In this document: positions 45,598 through 58,736 of the stretch, in pieces
Layout of the letters: every line of letters starts with the position of its first letter
How positions within the stretch are numbered: position 1 is the first letter of the stretch
From: Flaccisagitta enflata
Taxonomy: Eukaryota; Chaetognatha; Sagittoidea; Aphragmophora
DNA length: 64,000 nt
Assembly: GCA_965153355.1 (NCBI GenBank)
Contig: OZ231126.1
Coordinates: 40,858,001 to 40,922,000, forward strand
Reading direction: 5' to 3'
Program-made: the position numbers and the translations under genes
Notes under the pieces: model-generated
What the model saw: only the letters and a program-made list of their open reading frames with translations
What the model was told of the DNA's origin: nothing
The model's database searches: none

Positions 45598-48115
45598 GCA
45601 TGACGAAAATGTCCAATCTACATTGTCCAAAATGGGAATGTCCAGCAACCAAAATGTCCAAAAAAAAAGGACATTTTTCAAGGTATATGTCCCCAGAGTA
45701 TTAATTTATTTCGACAAATTGTCAAACTTTGGACATATACCTCCATCCTTCACCAGTCTTGGAGAGTATCATTGTATTTCGACAAATTGTCCAATCTTGG
45801 ACAAATTCGTCCATTCTTTCTCAACCTCTATAGAGAAAAGAGAACATATCGAAAAATTGTCCAACTTTGGACAAATTCGTCCATTCTTTCTCAACTTCTA
45901 TAGAGTACGAGAATATTTTGTCAAATCGTCCAATTTTGAACAAATTCGACAATCCTTCCCCAGTCTTTATAGTATTAATCTAATTCGACAAATTGTCAAA
46001 CTCTGAACAAATTCGTCCTGCCTTCCCCAGTCTTTAGAGTATTAATGTATTTCGACAAAGTGTCCAACTTTGGACCGATTTGTCCATTCTTTCCGAACCT
46101 CTATAGAGTAAGAGAATAATTTGACAAGTTGTCCAATTTTGGACAAATTCGTCAATCCTGACTCAGTTAGAAAATATTTCCACAAGTTGTCCAATTTTTG
46201 ACAAATTTGTCCATCCTTCCCCAGTCTTTAGAGAACTAATTTATTTCGATTAAATATTCAAACTTTGGACAAATTCGTCCATTCTTCCCCAGTCTTTAGA
46301 GTATTTATTCATTTCGACAAATTGTCCAACTTTGGAAAAATTTGTCCAATCTTTCTTAACCTCTGTAGAGAAAAGAGAATATTTCGACAAATTGTCCAAT
46401 TTTGGACAAATTCGTCCATTCTTTCTCAACCTCTATAGAGAAAAGAAAAAATTTCCAAAAGGTTGTCCAATTTTGGAAAAATTTGTCCATCCTTCCCCAG
46501 TATTTAGAGTACTATTTCATTTTGACAAACTGTCAAACTTTTGGACAAATTCGTCCATCCTTCTCCAGTCTTTAGAGTATTAATGTTTTTCGACAAATTG
46601 TCCAACTTTGGACAAATTCGTCCATCCTTCCCCAAAATTTAAGTATTTATTCATTTCGACAAATTGTCCAACTTTGGACAAATTTGTCCATCCTTCCCCA
46701 GTCTTTAGAGTACTAATTCATTTCGACAAATTGTCAAACTTTGGACAAATTCGTCCATTCTTTCTCAACCTCTATAGAGAAAAGACAATATTTCGACAAA
46801 TTGTCCAATTTCGGACAGATTCGTCCATTCTTTCTCAATCTCTATAGAGAAAAGAAAATGTTTCCACAAGTTGTCCAATTTTGGACAAATTTGTCCGTCC
46901 TTCCCAAGTCGTTAGAGTATAAATCTATTTTGACAAATTGTCAAACTTTTGGACAAATTCGTCCATCCTTCTCCAGTCTTTAGAGTATTAATGTTTTTCG
47001 ACAAATTGTCCAAATTTGGACTAATTCGTCCATTTTTTCTCAACCTCTATAGAGAAAAGACAATATTCCGACAAATTATCCAATTTTGGACAAATTTGTC
47101 TATTCTTTCTCAATCTCTATAGAGAAAAGAAAATCTTTCCACAAGTTGTCCAATTTTGGACAAATTTGTCCATCCTTCCCCAGTCTTTAGAGTATAAATT
47201 TACTTTGACAAATTGTCAAACTTTTGGACAAATTCGTCCATCCTTCTCCAGTCTTTAGAGTAATAATGTTTTTCGACAAATTGTCCAACTTTGGACAAAT
47301 TCGTCCATTCTTTCTCAACCGCTATAGAGAAAAGATAATATTTCGACAAATTGTCCAATTTTGAACAAATTCGTCCATTCCTTCTCAATCTTTAGAGAAA
47401 AGAAAACGTTTCCACAAGTTGACAAATTTTGGACAAATTTGTCCATCCTTCCCCATTCTTTAGAGTATTAATGTATTTCGACAAATTGTCCAACTTTGGA
47501 CAAATTCGACCTTCCTTCTCCAGTCTTTAAAATAAGAGAGTATTTTGACAAGTTTGACAAAAAGGACGAACTTGACGAATTTGTCAATGTAGATATATCT
47601 TTCTATGAGGATCATAAAAGATGGTCGGACAAATATGACGAAAAGGACAAATTGGAAGAAATGGACAAATTTGTCAAAATGAATATTTTCTTGGTGAGCA
47701 TAGTAGAAGATGGACGGACGAAAATGACAAAAATGACGAAAATGACAAAAATGATGAAAATGATGAATTTGTCAAAACTAATATTTTTTTGGTGAGCATT
47801 GTAGAAGATGGATGGACAAAAATGACAAAAATGACGAAAATGACGAATTTGTCAAAAAAAGATATTTTCTAGGTGAGCATTGTGGAAGATGGATGGACAA
47901 AAATGACAAATAAGACGAATTGGACAAATTTGTCAAAATGGATATTTTCTTGGTGAGCACTGTAGAAGATAGATGGACGAAAATGACAAAAAGACAAGTT
48001 TTTCGAAATGCAACAAAGAGAAAACTGGTTTTGGACATTTTGGGAGTGGACATTTGGCATTTTGGACATTTTTCGAGTGGGACAAAACAGATTGGACATT
48101 TTCGTCGTCCACCGG
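45598..48115. mobile_element. 2.5-kb element of palindrome-rich minisatellite with terminal inverted repeats
   Basis: The left end GACGAAAATGTCCAATCT and the right end AGATTGGACATTTTCGTC are perfect inverses over 18 bp. Looser inverted similarity (AAAATGTCC words) extends about 80 bp inward. Both ends abut GACA microsatellite containing GACAGACAAGGACAG. The interior is almost entirely repeats of GGACA/TGTCC palindromes. No sustained coding frame exists. Confidence 0.7.
45700..47530. repeat. Minisatellite of about 70 bp, roughly two dozen units, each with two spaced palindromes
   Basis: A unit reads TTCGACAAATTGTCCAACTT, TGGACAAATTCGTCCATCC, then either TTCCCCAGTCTTTAGAGTAT or TTTCTCAACCTCTATAGAGA. 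GACAAATTGTC and GGACAAATTTGTCC are palindromes. The two alternative spacers alternate irregularly, giving a higher-order pattern. From about 47530 to 47990 a related but GAC-AAAATGAC-rich block takes over, with repeated GGTGAGCATTGTAGAAGATG. Confidence 0.88.
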
Positions 48116-48117
48116 AC

Positions 48118-48255
<138 letters not shown>

Positions 48256-48895
48256 TCATTCGGGCTGGTTTGATGCCGAAGAGGACCAATCGGTGGTTCG
48301 AGGTTGGTTATTTCAGGCCCTACGAGTAACTAGCTTTTTCAAGCCCTGTAACATTTTAGATAATCCTCATTACAGGGCTGAGAGGCTTGAGATTTGAGGC
48401 TAGAGGTTCGAGAGGTACGTTGATTTCTTGATGTGCTTCGCTGAATCCTTCTTTCCCTCTAAAAGATGAAACTTACAAGTTCATTCCTAAAAAGTCCATG
48501 TGCATGGTGCAAAATGCTATCTTAATGGGAACCTTTTCAAGAGCCTGATTTAAGATCCTATTATTTCCTTGGTAAACTTCAATGGGGGGGGGGGGGGTCG
48601 CACAAGAACGATTCAACCAGCGTAATAAGAGGGCTGATAACTTTAAGACCTAGGACTAGGAGGGGGAGTAAGAGGCTTATGTGGGCTTATAAGAGGGGGG
48701 ACTGCCAAATCCGTCTAATCCTTTTAAATCATGAAAGATAACTTAGTATTTAATGGAAACTTTTTCGTCACATGGTCTAAAATACTCTATCTTTTTTCTT
48801 TTTCTTTTAGTGGCTGAGACAACAATTGCTGTGTTAAAGAAATTTATGTCGTCTTGTCTTGAAATAGATGAGTTAGTTACCAGAGACTCCATCGA

Positions 48896-48896
<1 letters not shown>
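48256..48896. other. Spacer without recognisable gene
   Basis: Includes a G13 run at 48584-48597 and AGGACTAGGAGGGGGAG. No gene. Confidence 0.45.

Positions 48897-48977
<81 letters not shown>
48897..48977. repeat. (GA)n
   Basis: About 80 bp of pure GA. Confidence 0.97.
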
Positions 48978-48978
<1 letters not shown>

Positions 48979-51164
48979 AAAGGACGTGAACAAGAACATA
49001 ACTTTCGGGGTTGTCATCTTCCCGCAGAGCTCTTTAATATCGTTAGCCTATAGATCACTGCTTCTTTTGCACAGGCTGTCGAAGCTTTCATAAGCTGTAA
49101 CACCTGTCCCATTATAGTTGTCAAAGATGCACATGAATCGACACCAAGAAAAACAGTCACATGAAATTTTAATTGCAGATAGAAGTGTTTTCATGGTTTT
49201 ACTGCTGGTGCTTATTTGGCAAAAAATTTGGGACGGGTGTTAGCCCAATTTGAAATAGTATTTGATCTTTAAGATGGTCATATGGATAAGGGTGTTAGAA
49301 AACGATGACGCCAAAGAACACACTTATTCAGGGAATCAAGATTCTTGGATAATTGGAGATTGGTGACCCTTGTTTTCATCTAAAACAATGGTCGTAGACT
49401 CGTAGAGCAGATCGTGGTCCGCTGAAAAAAACACTGCCTTAATGGATGAAATGAAAACCATATCATTGGAGACACAAAAGATTGTTTTTTTTTCATTGCA
49501 TAAAAACGAAAAATTTCAAAACTTTTGGACTTTTTTTCTATAAGTTGTGTCAAATTTGCCAATTTGCAAAGAAAAGAGAAAGGATGACAGGAAGAGAGGA
49601 AGAGGCCCGGTTGTAAGAATCACTTTACGGCAAAAACTTCTGGCCCATACCCTACGAACACTGCCAAAAGTTGTTTTGATTTTCATACATTTCACTTTCT
49701 ATCAGAAAGTAATTTTAGAATCTACTCCTCTACACTCTCTTCAGGAAAAATTGCGTGGCTTCGATGGATGTAGACAGTTGTGTTGTGTTTACACACGAAA
49801 ATGAGTTTTAGGCCACGTTGGATTGGAAGAGAATCAATTTGATCAAACTGGTTTTACCTTCTGCGGCACATCATAAAGTTTAAGGAAAATGGAATGAACA
49901 TGATGAATATGAATTTCATAATTGGGAACTATTATCAGGCAGTAGAACTGTTAGCCACGGATACCAATGCGACGTTAAGGGAAGCTATACTCAGGATCGG
50001 AATCTGCAACTCAGCAGAAAAAAATGGTGGGAAATAATCGGATTTCACGTCTCATCAAAATCCGGGATCCAATTGCACGTGAATGGAAAGTTGATGAGCT
50101 TCTCAGAGCTGAAAAGTAGAAGCACTGCTGTCATCTTTCTTCTCAAATGATGCAGATTGAGACCTATAAGCTGACACGTGGGCGCACTGTGGTCATTTTT
50201 CATCTTAAATTATACAGAATGAGCACGGCTTTTGATTTCTTTCCCCCTCTGTCTTTAATTTTCTTTCCCATAGAGCATTGAAACTGTGTATATTAGGTTT
50301 AAATAGTGTTAAATAGTATTGTACTAATCAGGATTTATCATTCGGTACTGCCAAAATTGAAATTTTCCATAAATTTTCTTTTTTCCCCTGCCCCATTTCC
50401 AAACCCTTTGATTATGCAAGAATAAACACCCCTTAAAATATAGAAGCACTGTGGTCCACTCTCCTTTGAATTCATGCAGATTGAGCTCTCCAAGCTGTTA
50501 CATAAGAGAACTGAAGTCCACTTCCAATGAAGATTGAAGGTTAAACGAAAAGCACCGTGGTACTCTTCCATCTTCAGAGATGTAAATTTTTCTCCACAAG
50601 CTGAAACTTGGACACACCCTTCACGTTTACGAAGTACAATAGCTCCTCTGGGCAAAATTCATGAAATTATTAAGTCATGAGATTTAGTTTAGCCTAACAG
50701 AATTAAAAAATTCATACTTTTGTCATGATATATCATGGATTATGTTCTAGAGCCAAATGTTTTTGAAAAGCGCTAGTACACTTTTAAGAGCAGACATCCA
50801 TATCATGGATTTTGTCCATAATCAATTTTTCATTTCTGATGCCTGAAAGCTTGTTCTCTAACCCACGCCCACAAATCATGTAAATATCATCTTGATATGT
50901 CAGCTGCAAGTGTTTCAATCACATTCTTATTCATATCAACATTGCATTAGACTTTGTGTCTCCACTTCGTACTCACTCCATCCTTGCTTTACAACAGTAC
51001 AATATGAATTATTTTGCCATCATTTTCCTCATATTTATTGGAAGAGAGGATTTTGGACAATAAAATTTGCCAAATTAATCAAATATTTTGGTAGTGTGAA
51101 AGCCCTGTGGTCACCTGTGGTCCACTAGAATTGTGCAAATTAAGCACTCAAAAACAATACAACA
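48978..51164. other. Long unique-looking stretch with a degenerate repeat, no gene supported
   Basis: From about 50090 to 50640 a degenerate unit of 65-90 bp recurs: AGCTGAAAAGTAGAAGCACT, GTGGTC, TTTCATCTT, ATGCAGATTGAG. A stray piece (CCTGTGGTCACCTGTGGTCC) lies near 51104. A 105-codon minus-strand frame (50338-50655) lies inside this repeat and is not convincing. Nothing else was recognised. Confidence 0.45.
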
Positions 51165-51166
51165 TA

Positions 51167-51499
51167 CCGTATTTCCTCTAATTAGCACCCGGGTTGCTTG
51201 CAAAATAGGAAAATAACACTGTCTGTTTCACCTTCTAATTAGCGCCCTCTCTTGCATGTCAGACAAAGGTAAAAATACTGAAAAACAAGGAAAAATGAAA
51301 GATTTTGAATACCAGAAGTGACTCAGTCAGTAAAATATTCACCATTTGTTAGAAAATTGGCAAAGGTACATGAAAATGCGGTATAAAACTGCATTTTTGT
51401 ACTTATTGTACAAAATAAGAGCATATTGAAGATAAGGGGTTTTTTTTCGAAAGAGGGGGGGCGCTAATTAGAGGGGGGCGCTAATTAGAGGAAATACGG
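51167..51499. mobile_element. TA-flanked MITE with CCGTATTTCCTCTAATTAGC ends, 333 bp
   Basis: The left end CCGTATTTCCTCTAATTAGC and the right end GCTAATTAGAGGAAATACGG are perfect 20-bp inverses. TA flanks both (51165-51166 and 51500-51501). Each end carries a second CTAATTAGCGCCC block, at about 51236 on the left and 51471 on the right (tandem GGGGGCGCTAATTAGAG). No coding capacity. Fits the Tc1/mariner group by its TA site. Confidence 0.92.
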
Positions 51500-51501
51500 T
51501 A

Positions 51502-52226
<725 letters not shown>

Positions 52227-52674
52227 CAAACTGGGGATTTCCCTGCGACTTATCAGACTCCTCTTTGGTCATTGCATAGCTTTTTTTTTTCTCTCCCTTG
52301 CCTTATCTTCCTAATACCCTTTCACTCGACTTTTTTTCCTCTTCCACACAAGGGAAGATTCACACTTTTAGTCGCTTTCTGACCTCATCTTTAGAGGTTG
52401 CAGTGTATGTAATGCAATATTTGGGATGATGTTTCTTTTCTTTCACTAAATCGGAAGAGGAAGGTTTTTTATTCTTTGCAGTAAGCACAGCTCTCAAAAG
52501 TGAAAGCGATATGAATATTGTCACCAAATAAATTTTCTCTCTCTATCACTTTGGCAGCTGTCATTGGAGATACATGAGTTGTATCGTTGGAAGGTTGGAC
52601 TAGCCAGTTGCATGGAAAACGTATCATTATAATTTCACTGTGCATGGTCTCCAATTCTTTTCAGGCTGAACGTA

Positions 52675-53113
52675 CAGTACCATAGGAGCAATGAGAACCT
52701 CAGATGGAGGGTCATTTCCTGCTTCACTATTCTAATGAAGTAGCTATGATTATGGTTTTTCTGAAAGCTGATGAGCAAGAGCATTGAGTGAATATAGTTT
52801 TATTCCTCTAGCTGTAGCTGTTGACCAAAAAGAAAAAAAGTGCAGCACCACTCAGGATTTGAACCTGTGACACTGAAGAGGGAGAAATTCTGTATCTCAA
52901 GTTCAACATTCTACCAACAGAGCTGTCGCACCACACACAATCTAAAAGTATCAATTGGCGGTTTTCTTATAAATCACTTGGTTTGGAATTTTGTGTTCAC
53001 TCAATACCTTGGACCATCAGCTTTCAGAAAAACCAAAGCTTTAGATACTTCCTTTAAACAGCAAGAATATAGAGGGCCCTCTTTCTACTGCTCTTATTGC
53101 TCCCATCGTACTG
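52675..53113. mobile_element. TA-flanked MITE, 439 bp, carrying a tRNA-like sequence
   Basis: The left end CAGTACCATAGGAGCAATGA and the right end ATTGCTCCCATCGTACTG are inverted with two mismatches. TA flanks both (52673-52674 and 53114-53115). Deeper inverted blocks include TTTTTCTGAAAGCTGATG (about 52758) against CATCAGCTTTCAGAAAAA (about 53016), and ATTGAGTGAA against TTCACTCAAT. CAGT ends with a TA duplication fit Tc1/mariner. Confidence 0.85.
52841..52938 (-). ncRNA. tRNA-like sequence (tRNA pseudogene or tRNA-derived SINE head) inside the MITE
   Basis: On the minus strand GGTGCGACAGCTCTGTTGGT gives a D-arm-like box A. About 45 nt later CACAGGTTCAAATCCTG gives a perfect box B with a T-loop. 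The anticodon stem does not pair well, and the 5' acceptor GGTGCGA is not matched by the 3' side (GTGGTGC), so a functional tRNA is unlikely. The pol III boxes may still be readable. Confidence 0.5.
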
Positions 53114-53115
53114 TA

Positions 53116-53510
53116 TCTGTTGTCTCTTTCCACATTCAGAGTGGAAAGTGCTCCCTCAATTCTCTAGATCTATCAGCCATTCTATCCGTGTGTCTGTTTT
53201 GTACATTTGTCTCTTTATTTTCACTCATTATACCCTCATTCTTTTATGTTCTCACATTTTTTGGTACCATTCACCTGGGGAAACAAGCTGTCTTTTGAAT
53301 TTTTTGTCACTTGCATGCAACTCACAACCCACAATTGCTGTTGGATGGTCAGATTGGGATCGGGATTGTCTTTCGGTAACACTTTGCTCTTTAACATCTG
53401 TCGCATAATTATAGTCACAACATTAGAATACTTCATAAAAAATTTTTCACTATTGGTTTATTCTTGACAAAAAACTTTTGATTGATCAAATACTAGTATT
53501 CATTTACTAA
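53116..53510. other. Spacer without recognisable gene
   Basis: Ordinary sequence between a MITE and an H element. No conserved peptide. Confidence 0.45.
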
Positions 53511-53755
53511 CAAGCCCGACCGGGCAACAATGCGTCCGGGCTGTGTCTCAGCGTGTATTGATCATGTGACAAATGTATGAAGAGACAGGTGGACAAACAG
53601 ACGGGTGAAAGGACTCTCAAAACATGTTGGTTGATCATTTGTTTCAGTGTAGGATCTCACCGTAGCCAAAAAGAGCTGAAAAACGCGGTTTTTGCACAGG
53701 AGTAACGGACCGACCGACGGACCGACGGACCAACGGACAGATGGCATCTAAAAAG
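53511..53755 (+). mobile_element. H element, GATGCG subfamily, 3' hairpin partly deleted
   Basis: AACAAGCCCGACCGGGC, X as AATGCGTCC, TGTGTCTCAGCGTGTATTGA, CTCAAAACATGTTGGTTGAT, AACGCGGTTTTTGCACAGG, a GGACCGACGG tract, then only GGCATCTAAAAAG of the terminal hairpin. About 90% like the copy at 3635, but with no GTCGCG element in front. Confidence 0.83.
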
Positions 53756-54960
53756 AGAGTAATTTTGACCAAATTACCTTTATAGTATAGAAGTAAGACA
53801 CATTTATTGAGAATTTTGAAAAAAGGTAGTGATGGAAAATCTAGAGCTGTAATATTGTTTTATATCAATCTTCTGAGTTCTCTGGTGCCATTCTTGCAAA
53901 GATGAGACTTGCATGTATCAATACAATTTAGTATTTATTATTTCACTAAAGCTGTGGCATATTGATTGCTATCCAGTAAAAGTGATCAACACTAAAAACT
54001 TTTGATCAATTCTAAATATTCAGTTAAATATTGGTAAGAATCAGTTTTTTATTAGCTTTGTTATTTGAACCTATTTCTGTGGTTTAAAATGTCTCAAATA
54101 TTTTGAGCCTTCTTGATTCTCAAAAGAATGTCTCTTGGCTAACTCCTCTTCAAATTTCACAAAACTAGGTCAAAATTAAGTATAGTTTTTCCTCATTTAA
54201 AGTTGGACAATAATTATGCGACAGATGTTAGGTGTTTACGGTTGTATTTGCATTAATGCCTTGCCCGAATGCTTGGAAAGCCTTTTTCATCACTGCCCCT
54301 GCCCACTCGCACCCGACTTTGGTATTGTTTGCATGATGAGATGTCAAGAAAGTAAAGTCCCTAGCGAGCTGTCAACATATACATGGATTATTGATAGTTC
54401 CAGCTTACGGTAAATTCCTTTGCTTCTGTAAAGGAAAAATGACATTAGAATTATTGCTGAGTGAATGTTTCTGAGAATTCACTGGAAAGAATGGCAAATT
54501 AAATAATAAATATCATGACTACAAAAGCGTAATGTTGTTGGAGATCATGTTGTCTTCATCTGTTTTATCAATATCAAGGACATTTGTCAAGCCACGTGAA
54601 GAGAAAAGGAGAAAAACATCTCTCTCTCTTTCTCCCTGCATACATCTCTCTGGACATTGTGTAGCTCTCTTCATCTCAATTCTATTTTTTCCTCCCTGAA
54701 GCTGGCCCACAGATAGACTGATAGTATAAACATAGAGCAGAGATGAGGAGCACACTCCTCAACGAAGCAAACAAGCAGAGCCTCTGCTGTAAGGTATAAG
54801 AGTGATGAATGCGAGCAAATAGATGAGGTGCAATAACCATGCACAGATACTAACCCCAACCTGCCTGTATTGTCCTACTTATTGGTGAGTTTTTTTTCAC
54901 TTGCTTGAAACAATATTTTCTTAACAGATCTATAACAGATCTATATTCACTCCAAATAGA
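53756..54960. other. Spacer with an H fragment, no gene supported
   Basis: AT-rich. At about 54250-54325 TTGCCCGAATGCTTGG, CACTGCCCCTGCCCACTCGC and ACCCGACTTTGG represent the 5' part of a minus-strand H element without hairpins. TCTCTCTCTTTCTCCCTGC near 54621 is short low complexity. Nothing else. Confidence 0.45.
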
Positions 54961-54962
54961 GA

Positions 54963-54989
54963 GCTGAGAGAGAGAGAGAGAGAGAGACA

Positions 54990-55073
<84 letters not shown>

Positions 55074-55090
55074 GACACACACACACACGC

Positions 55091-55143
<53 letters not shown>

Positions 55144-55146
55144 ACT
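54963..55146. repeat. (GA)n followed by (CA)n
   Basis: About 105 bp of GA broken by GACATGTGAG, then CGACACAC and about 65 bp of CA with one CACGCGACAC break. GACA words follow to 55285. Confidence 0.95.
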
Positions 55147-55289
55147 TACACATATAGATATATGGATACACAGACAGACAGACTGAAAGATATACAGTCA
55201 CAGACAGACAGAATCTCAGAAAAAAAGGTAGATTAACGAGCAGACAGACAGACAAGTAGACAGACAGACAGATAGACAGACAGACAGAG

Positions 55290-57060
55290 GTTCAGAAGGT
55301 AAAGATTCACCCACAAATACTAAGAGCACTTGAGAAACAAAATCCAAAAAAGGAAGGGAAAAAATGCGAGACAAATGCGATTTGCACAGCACTAAGTCAT
55401 GCTTGCCATTGGGAAAATAATGTTTTTGTTTGCTCAGCGCACTTCTGGTCAGCTCGAACTGAACTTACCCCATTTGTTGTGCGATGGTTTTGTTGTGAAT
55501 ATTCTTTAACATGTTGACAACGGCAAAAAAGTTTCTGACATAACCTTTTCATGTCTTTATGGGATTTGGGTAGCTGTGAAAATTGCATTGTTTTTAAATA
55601 ATCTTACTTTTATTGAATATTCTTTGCGGTTGCCTTACCACAATACTAGACTCAGTTTGCATTAGCTGCTTATACACATCTTTAGTCATGTCCTTACGCC
55701 CCTTCTCACCTCTTTTTGCGATGTGCATCCAACCTTGCTAACTTTCTGTTCAATCCTTAATCTATTCGTAACACTACTTTTGGTAAGCAGTTCGCTTTTG
55801 GGTTAGATTCAGAAGAAATGTTTTTTAGATTTGGTTTAATGAAAAACTAGGAGTGGTGCGCGTATTAACTAGTCAGTGGGGGTTCACAAGGCCCTATTCC
55901 ATTTATTTCAGCTTGGGTATAGTGAGGGAAATTGTTCCACTTTTCTGAGTCCTATAGCAGTGTAAAAACTTAGTGAGTTAAATGGCACCGGCTCAGACCA
56001 CAGTGCCTTTGTACCATAGTGTCTGGGATCAGATTCTATTGAATCAAAACTTATAGAATCTGCAGCAAGAAATTGAGAGGAATTGTGCGGCTGTGTTTGC
56101 CGAAGTTGGTGATAAACCATTTCATCATATTCATTTGAATCATATGTTTATGACACATTACAAATATTGTTGAATGGCTAAACACATCTGAATTAACTTG
56201 AAAAAAAAATCAGCTTCCGTGTAGACTTTTTTTACAATGGCCTTTTGCGCTTCAACAGTTTTGTATTTGTTCTACACTGGAAAAATGCTTTTTCTCTCAG
56301 TTTTAGTTGAAATTTCATATTGACAACTCTTTACATATCGCCATATGTAATACATCATGATCATTTCAGAAAGTCTTTTTTTTTTCAATCAAAACAAATT
56401 TGTATGAAATCATATAAAGTTACCTGGTTGACCTAAAGTAATTGTTTTTTTTTTCTTGTAGAAGATATCTTTATGGTTGATAATCACAAAATAGAAAAAG
56501 AAAACTACTGCTTTTGATTTTCTTAAAAATAAAAAAAAATTCTGTAAAAAAATTATAATGACGCAGTTTAAATACTCTAGAGCATTGTTACAGGGATCAG
56601 AGGTTTTCAGCAATGATTGTACCATTATTCAGAAGATTGGGAAGTGGATATACAAATCAACGGATCGATTCTTCCAGTCCTATAAATTCTTCTGTCTATC
56701 TCGTTCGGGACTCCTTCCAGAATTCAATGTTGGGATAATGAAAAGTGAACTGGAGTCATTATCAAAAACCTCCCAACATAAGAGTTCCTCCATATCCTGC
56801 CGGCAGTCAAACATTTTGTGCCGTCAGAGCAATGAGTATTTCTGCTAGCAGATATGCTAGTCAATTGCCAGCTTATTTGACAGCAGTGATTTTTCGGAAA
56901 AACGCTCAGTATGAACCTTTTGCCCCCCTGGAGATGTCATTTGAGTGGTCTTGTCTACTGCAAACTCTCGTGAGAGATTGATTTTCCATCGCTGAGAAAA
57001 AAAAAGAACAATTTGACAATCGATTAAATGAAAGTGAGTAAATATGGACGGCGGCATGAA
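55290..57060. other. Long AT-rich stretch without recognisable gene
   Basis: No inverted ends, tandem repeats or conserved peptides noticed. Open frames of 60-96 codons (for example 55908-56120 minus, 56558-56848 plus) lack any motif I know. Confidence 0.45.
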
Positions 57061-57076
57061 AAAGACACGTAAATAC

Positions 57077-57275
<199 letters not shown>

Positions 57276-57381
57276 GGATGAGAATGATAGTCGGTTAGAA
57301 TGGTAAAACAACGATAGAAAACTTGAAAAAAAAGGAAATTGGGATGCAAAAATTTAGACAATTAAAATAACATCATTTTGA

Positions 57382-57572
57382 AAGCAAGTAACCGGGGCTT
57401 ACAATATCATTGCGGACGGGCGGGTAGGGTTGTACAACCCCCCATCACACTCTCCACGCACACACGCGCAGAGATGCGCGTTTCCACACCAGTCTTTATC
57501 GTTACAGATAAACCAACGAGCGGATGGCCAGATGGACTAACAGACGGACAAAGCGTGTCTGCAACTGAAAAA
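57382..57572 (+). mobile_element. H element, TTGCGGAC variant
   Basis: AGCAAGTAACCGGGGCTTAC gives left hairpin GTAA/TTAC. X is ATTGCGGAC with GGGCGGGTAGGG. A short GGACTAACAGACGG tract and terminal GTCTGCAACTGAAAAAA follow. Closest to the copy at 29393, against which the left hairpin shows a compensatory G-C to A-T change. Confidence 0.75.
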
Positions 57573-58075
57573 ATACTTGTCTTCTTTGTAGTCAGGTATT
57601 GGTCAGAGAACTTTGTTTGACCATGATAGCAAGACGCAAGCAAAAACGCGTTAGCAGTCAGTGTAGGGTTCACAAACAGTCATTTGCGAGTCACACACAG
57701 ACGCATGTACACATACAGTGGCGCGAGTTTAGTGGCACGAGTATAATTAAACATCCCTTTTTATCTACGTTTAACCGTTTCCACCAAAAGCGTCTCATTT
57801 CAATTTTTTTTATTTTTCAATTGTTTTCTTTGTTTTTACATCCAAAATCTCTGTTGTTCTGTCAAGTTGAAAAAAAGTTGTCGAACAAACTTCAAAGAAA
57901 AAAATTTAGTTTAGGCAATATGTCTTGTTACAGTATAGGATTTATTCAGACTGAGAGGATTAGAGGCGTGTTTTCACTACATTACGATAATGGGCTACTC
58001 AGACATTCACCTCCCTCTTCTTGTTCTCCTCTTCCTCTTAAGTTATTTTGTTTCAGCAAATTAATGTTTTGTTTC
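57573..58075. other. Spacer without recognisable gene
   Basis: Ordinary sequence up to the P module. No domain recognised. Confidence 0.45.
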
Positions 58076-58356
58076 AAGGCTCAAATCCCACCCTCGAGGC
58101 TGGAATATGGGCCTCATGGGTAGGATTTGGGCCTCGAGGATGGGATTTGGGCGTCGAGGATGAGATTTGAGCCTTGAAAATGGGATTTGAGCCTCAAGGC
58201 TGGGATCTAGGCCTTGAGACTGGGATGTGGGCCTCGAGACTAGGATTTGGGCCTTGAGGCTTGGATTTGAGTGGGGGGGGGCGAAAGTAGGAGAAGAAGG
58301 AGAAGAATTCCCCTGTGCGAAAGCATAGGTCATCGACCCCTTCGGGGCCGCTGCCC
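58076..58356 (+). mobile_element. P module, type 1, one arm
   Basis: About nine units of the type GGCTGGGATTTGGGCCTCGA, then GAGAAGAAGGAGAAG, CCCCTGTGCGAAAGCATAGG, CATCGACCCCTTCGGGGCCG, CTGCCC, before AAAAAA. The opposite arm is missing. Confidence 0.72.
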
Positions 58357-58459
58357 AAAAAAGGGGAGAGATAAGAAACTATTTGGTGTACTTCTATAGG
58401 ACACAAGGGGTAAAGCTGTATGAACAAAGAATAGAACAAAAACAAATTAATGCGACTAA

Positions 58460-58736
58460 GGGCGTGTTTCTAGTGAGCGCCAAAAACGTGTGTTCCCGTG
58501 AAACGCGATAACAGCGTAAACACATATTCAAGTATTTCAACAGTCCTATGAGGGAGTGAGTAAAGTGAGTGAGCGAGCCCGTGAACAGAGCGAGCGAGCG
58601 AAGCAAGCGTAGTGAAGCAGAGCGAAGCGGAGCGCTGCGGAACGAGTGAGCGGAGTGAGCGGTGCGAGCGAACGAACGTAGCGAGCGACCGAGTGGCCTG
58701 TTAAAAACGCGATCGTCTTTGACTAGAAACGCCCCC
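58460..58736. mobile_element. Harbinger-like MITE candidate with TAA flanks and a GAGCG-rich core
   Basis: The left end GGGCGTGTTTCTAGT and the right end ACTAGAAACGCCCCC are inverted with minor mismatch. TAA occurs at 58457-58459 and 58737-58739. The core (58555-58700) is built from GAGCGA, GAAGCA and GTGAGCGG words. A second possible right end (GGAAACACGCCC, to about 58765) leaves the boundary uncertain. The 3-bp TWA-type duplication and GGGCGTG ends suggest PIF/Harbinger. Confidence 0.62.

Noticed and set aside
45700-47530. CRISPR-like array of palindromic repeats with spacers
   Set aside because: Eukaryotic context, no cas genes, and the spacers between palindromes are themselves two repeated sequences rather than unique.
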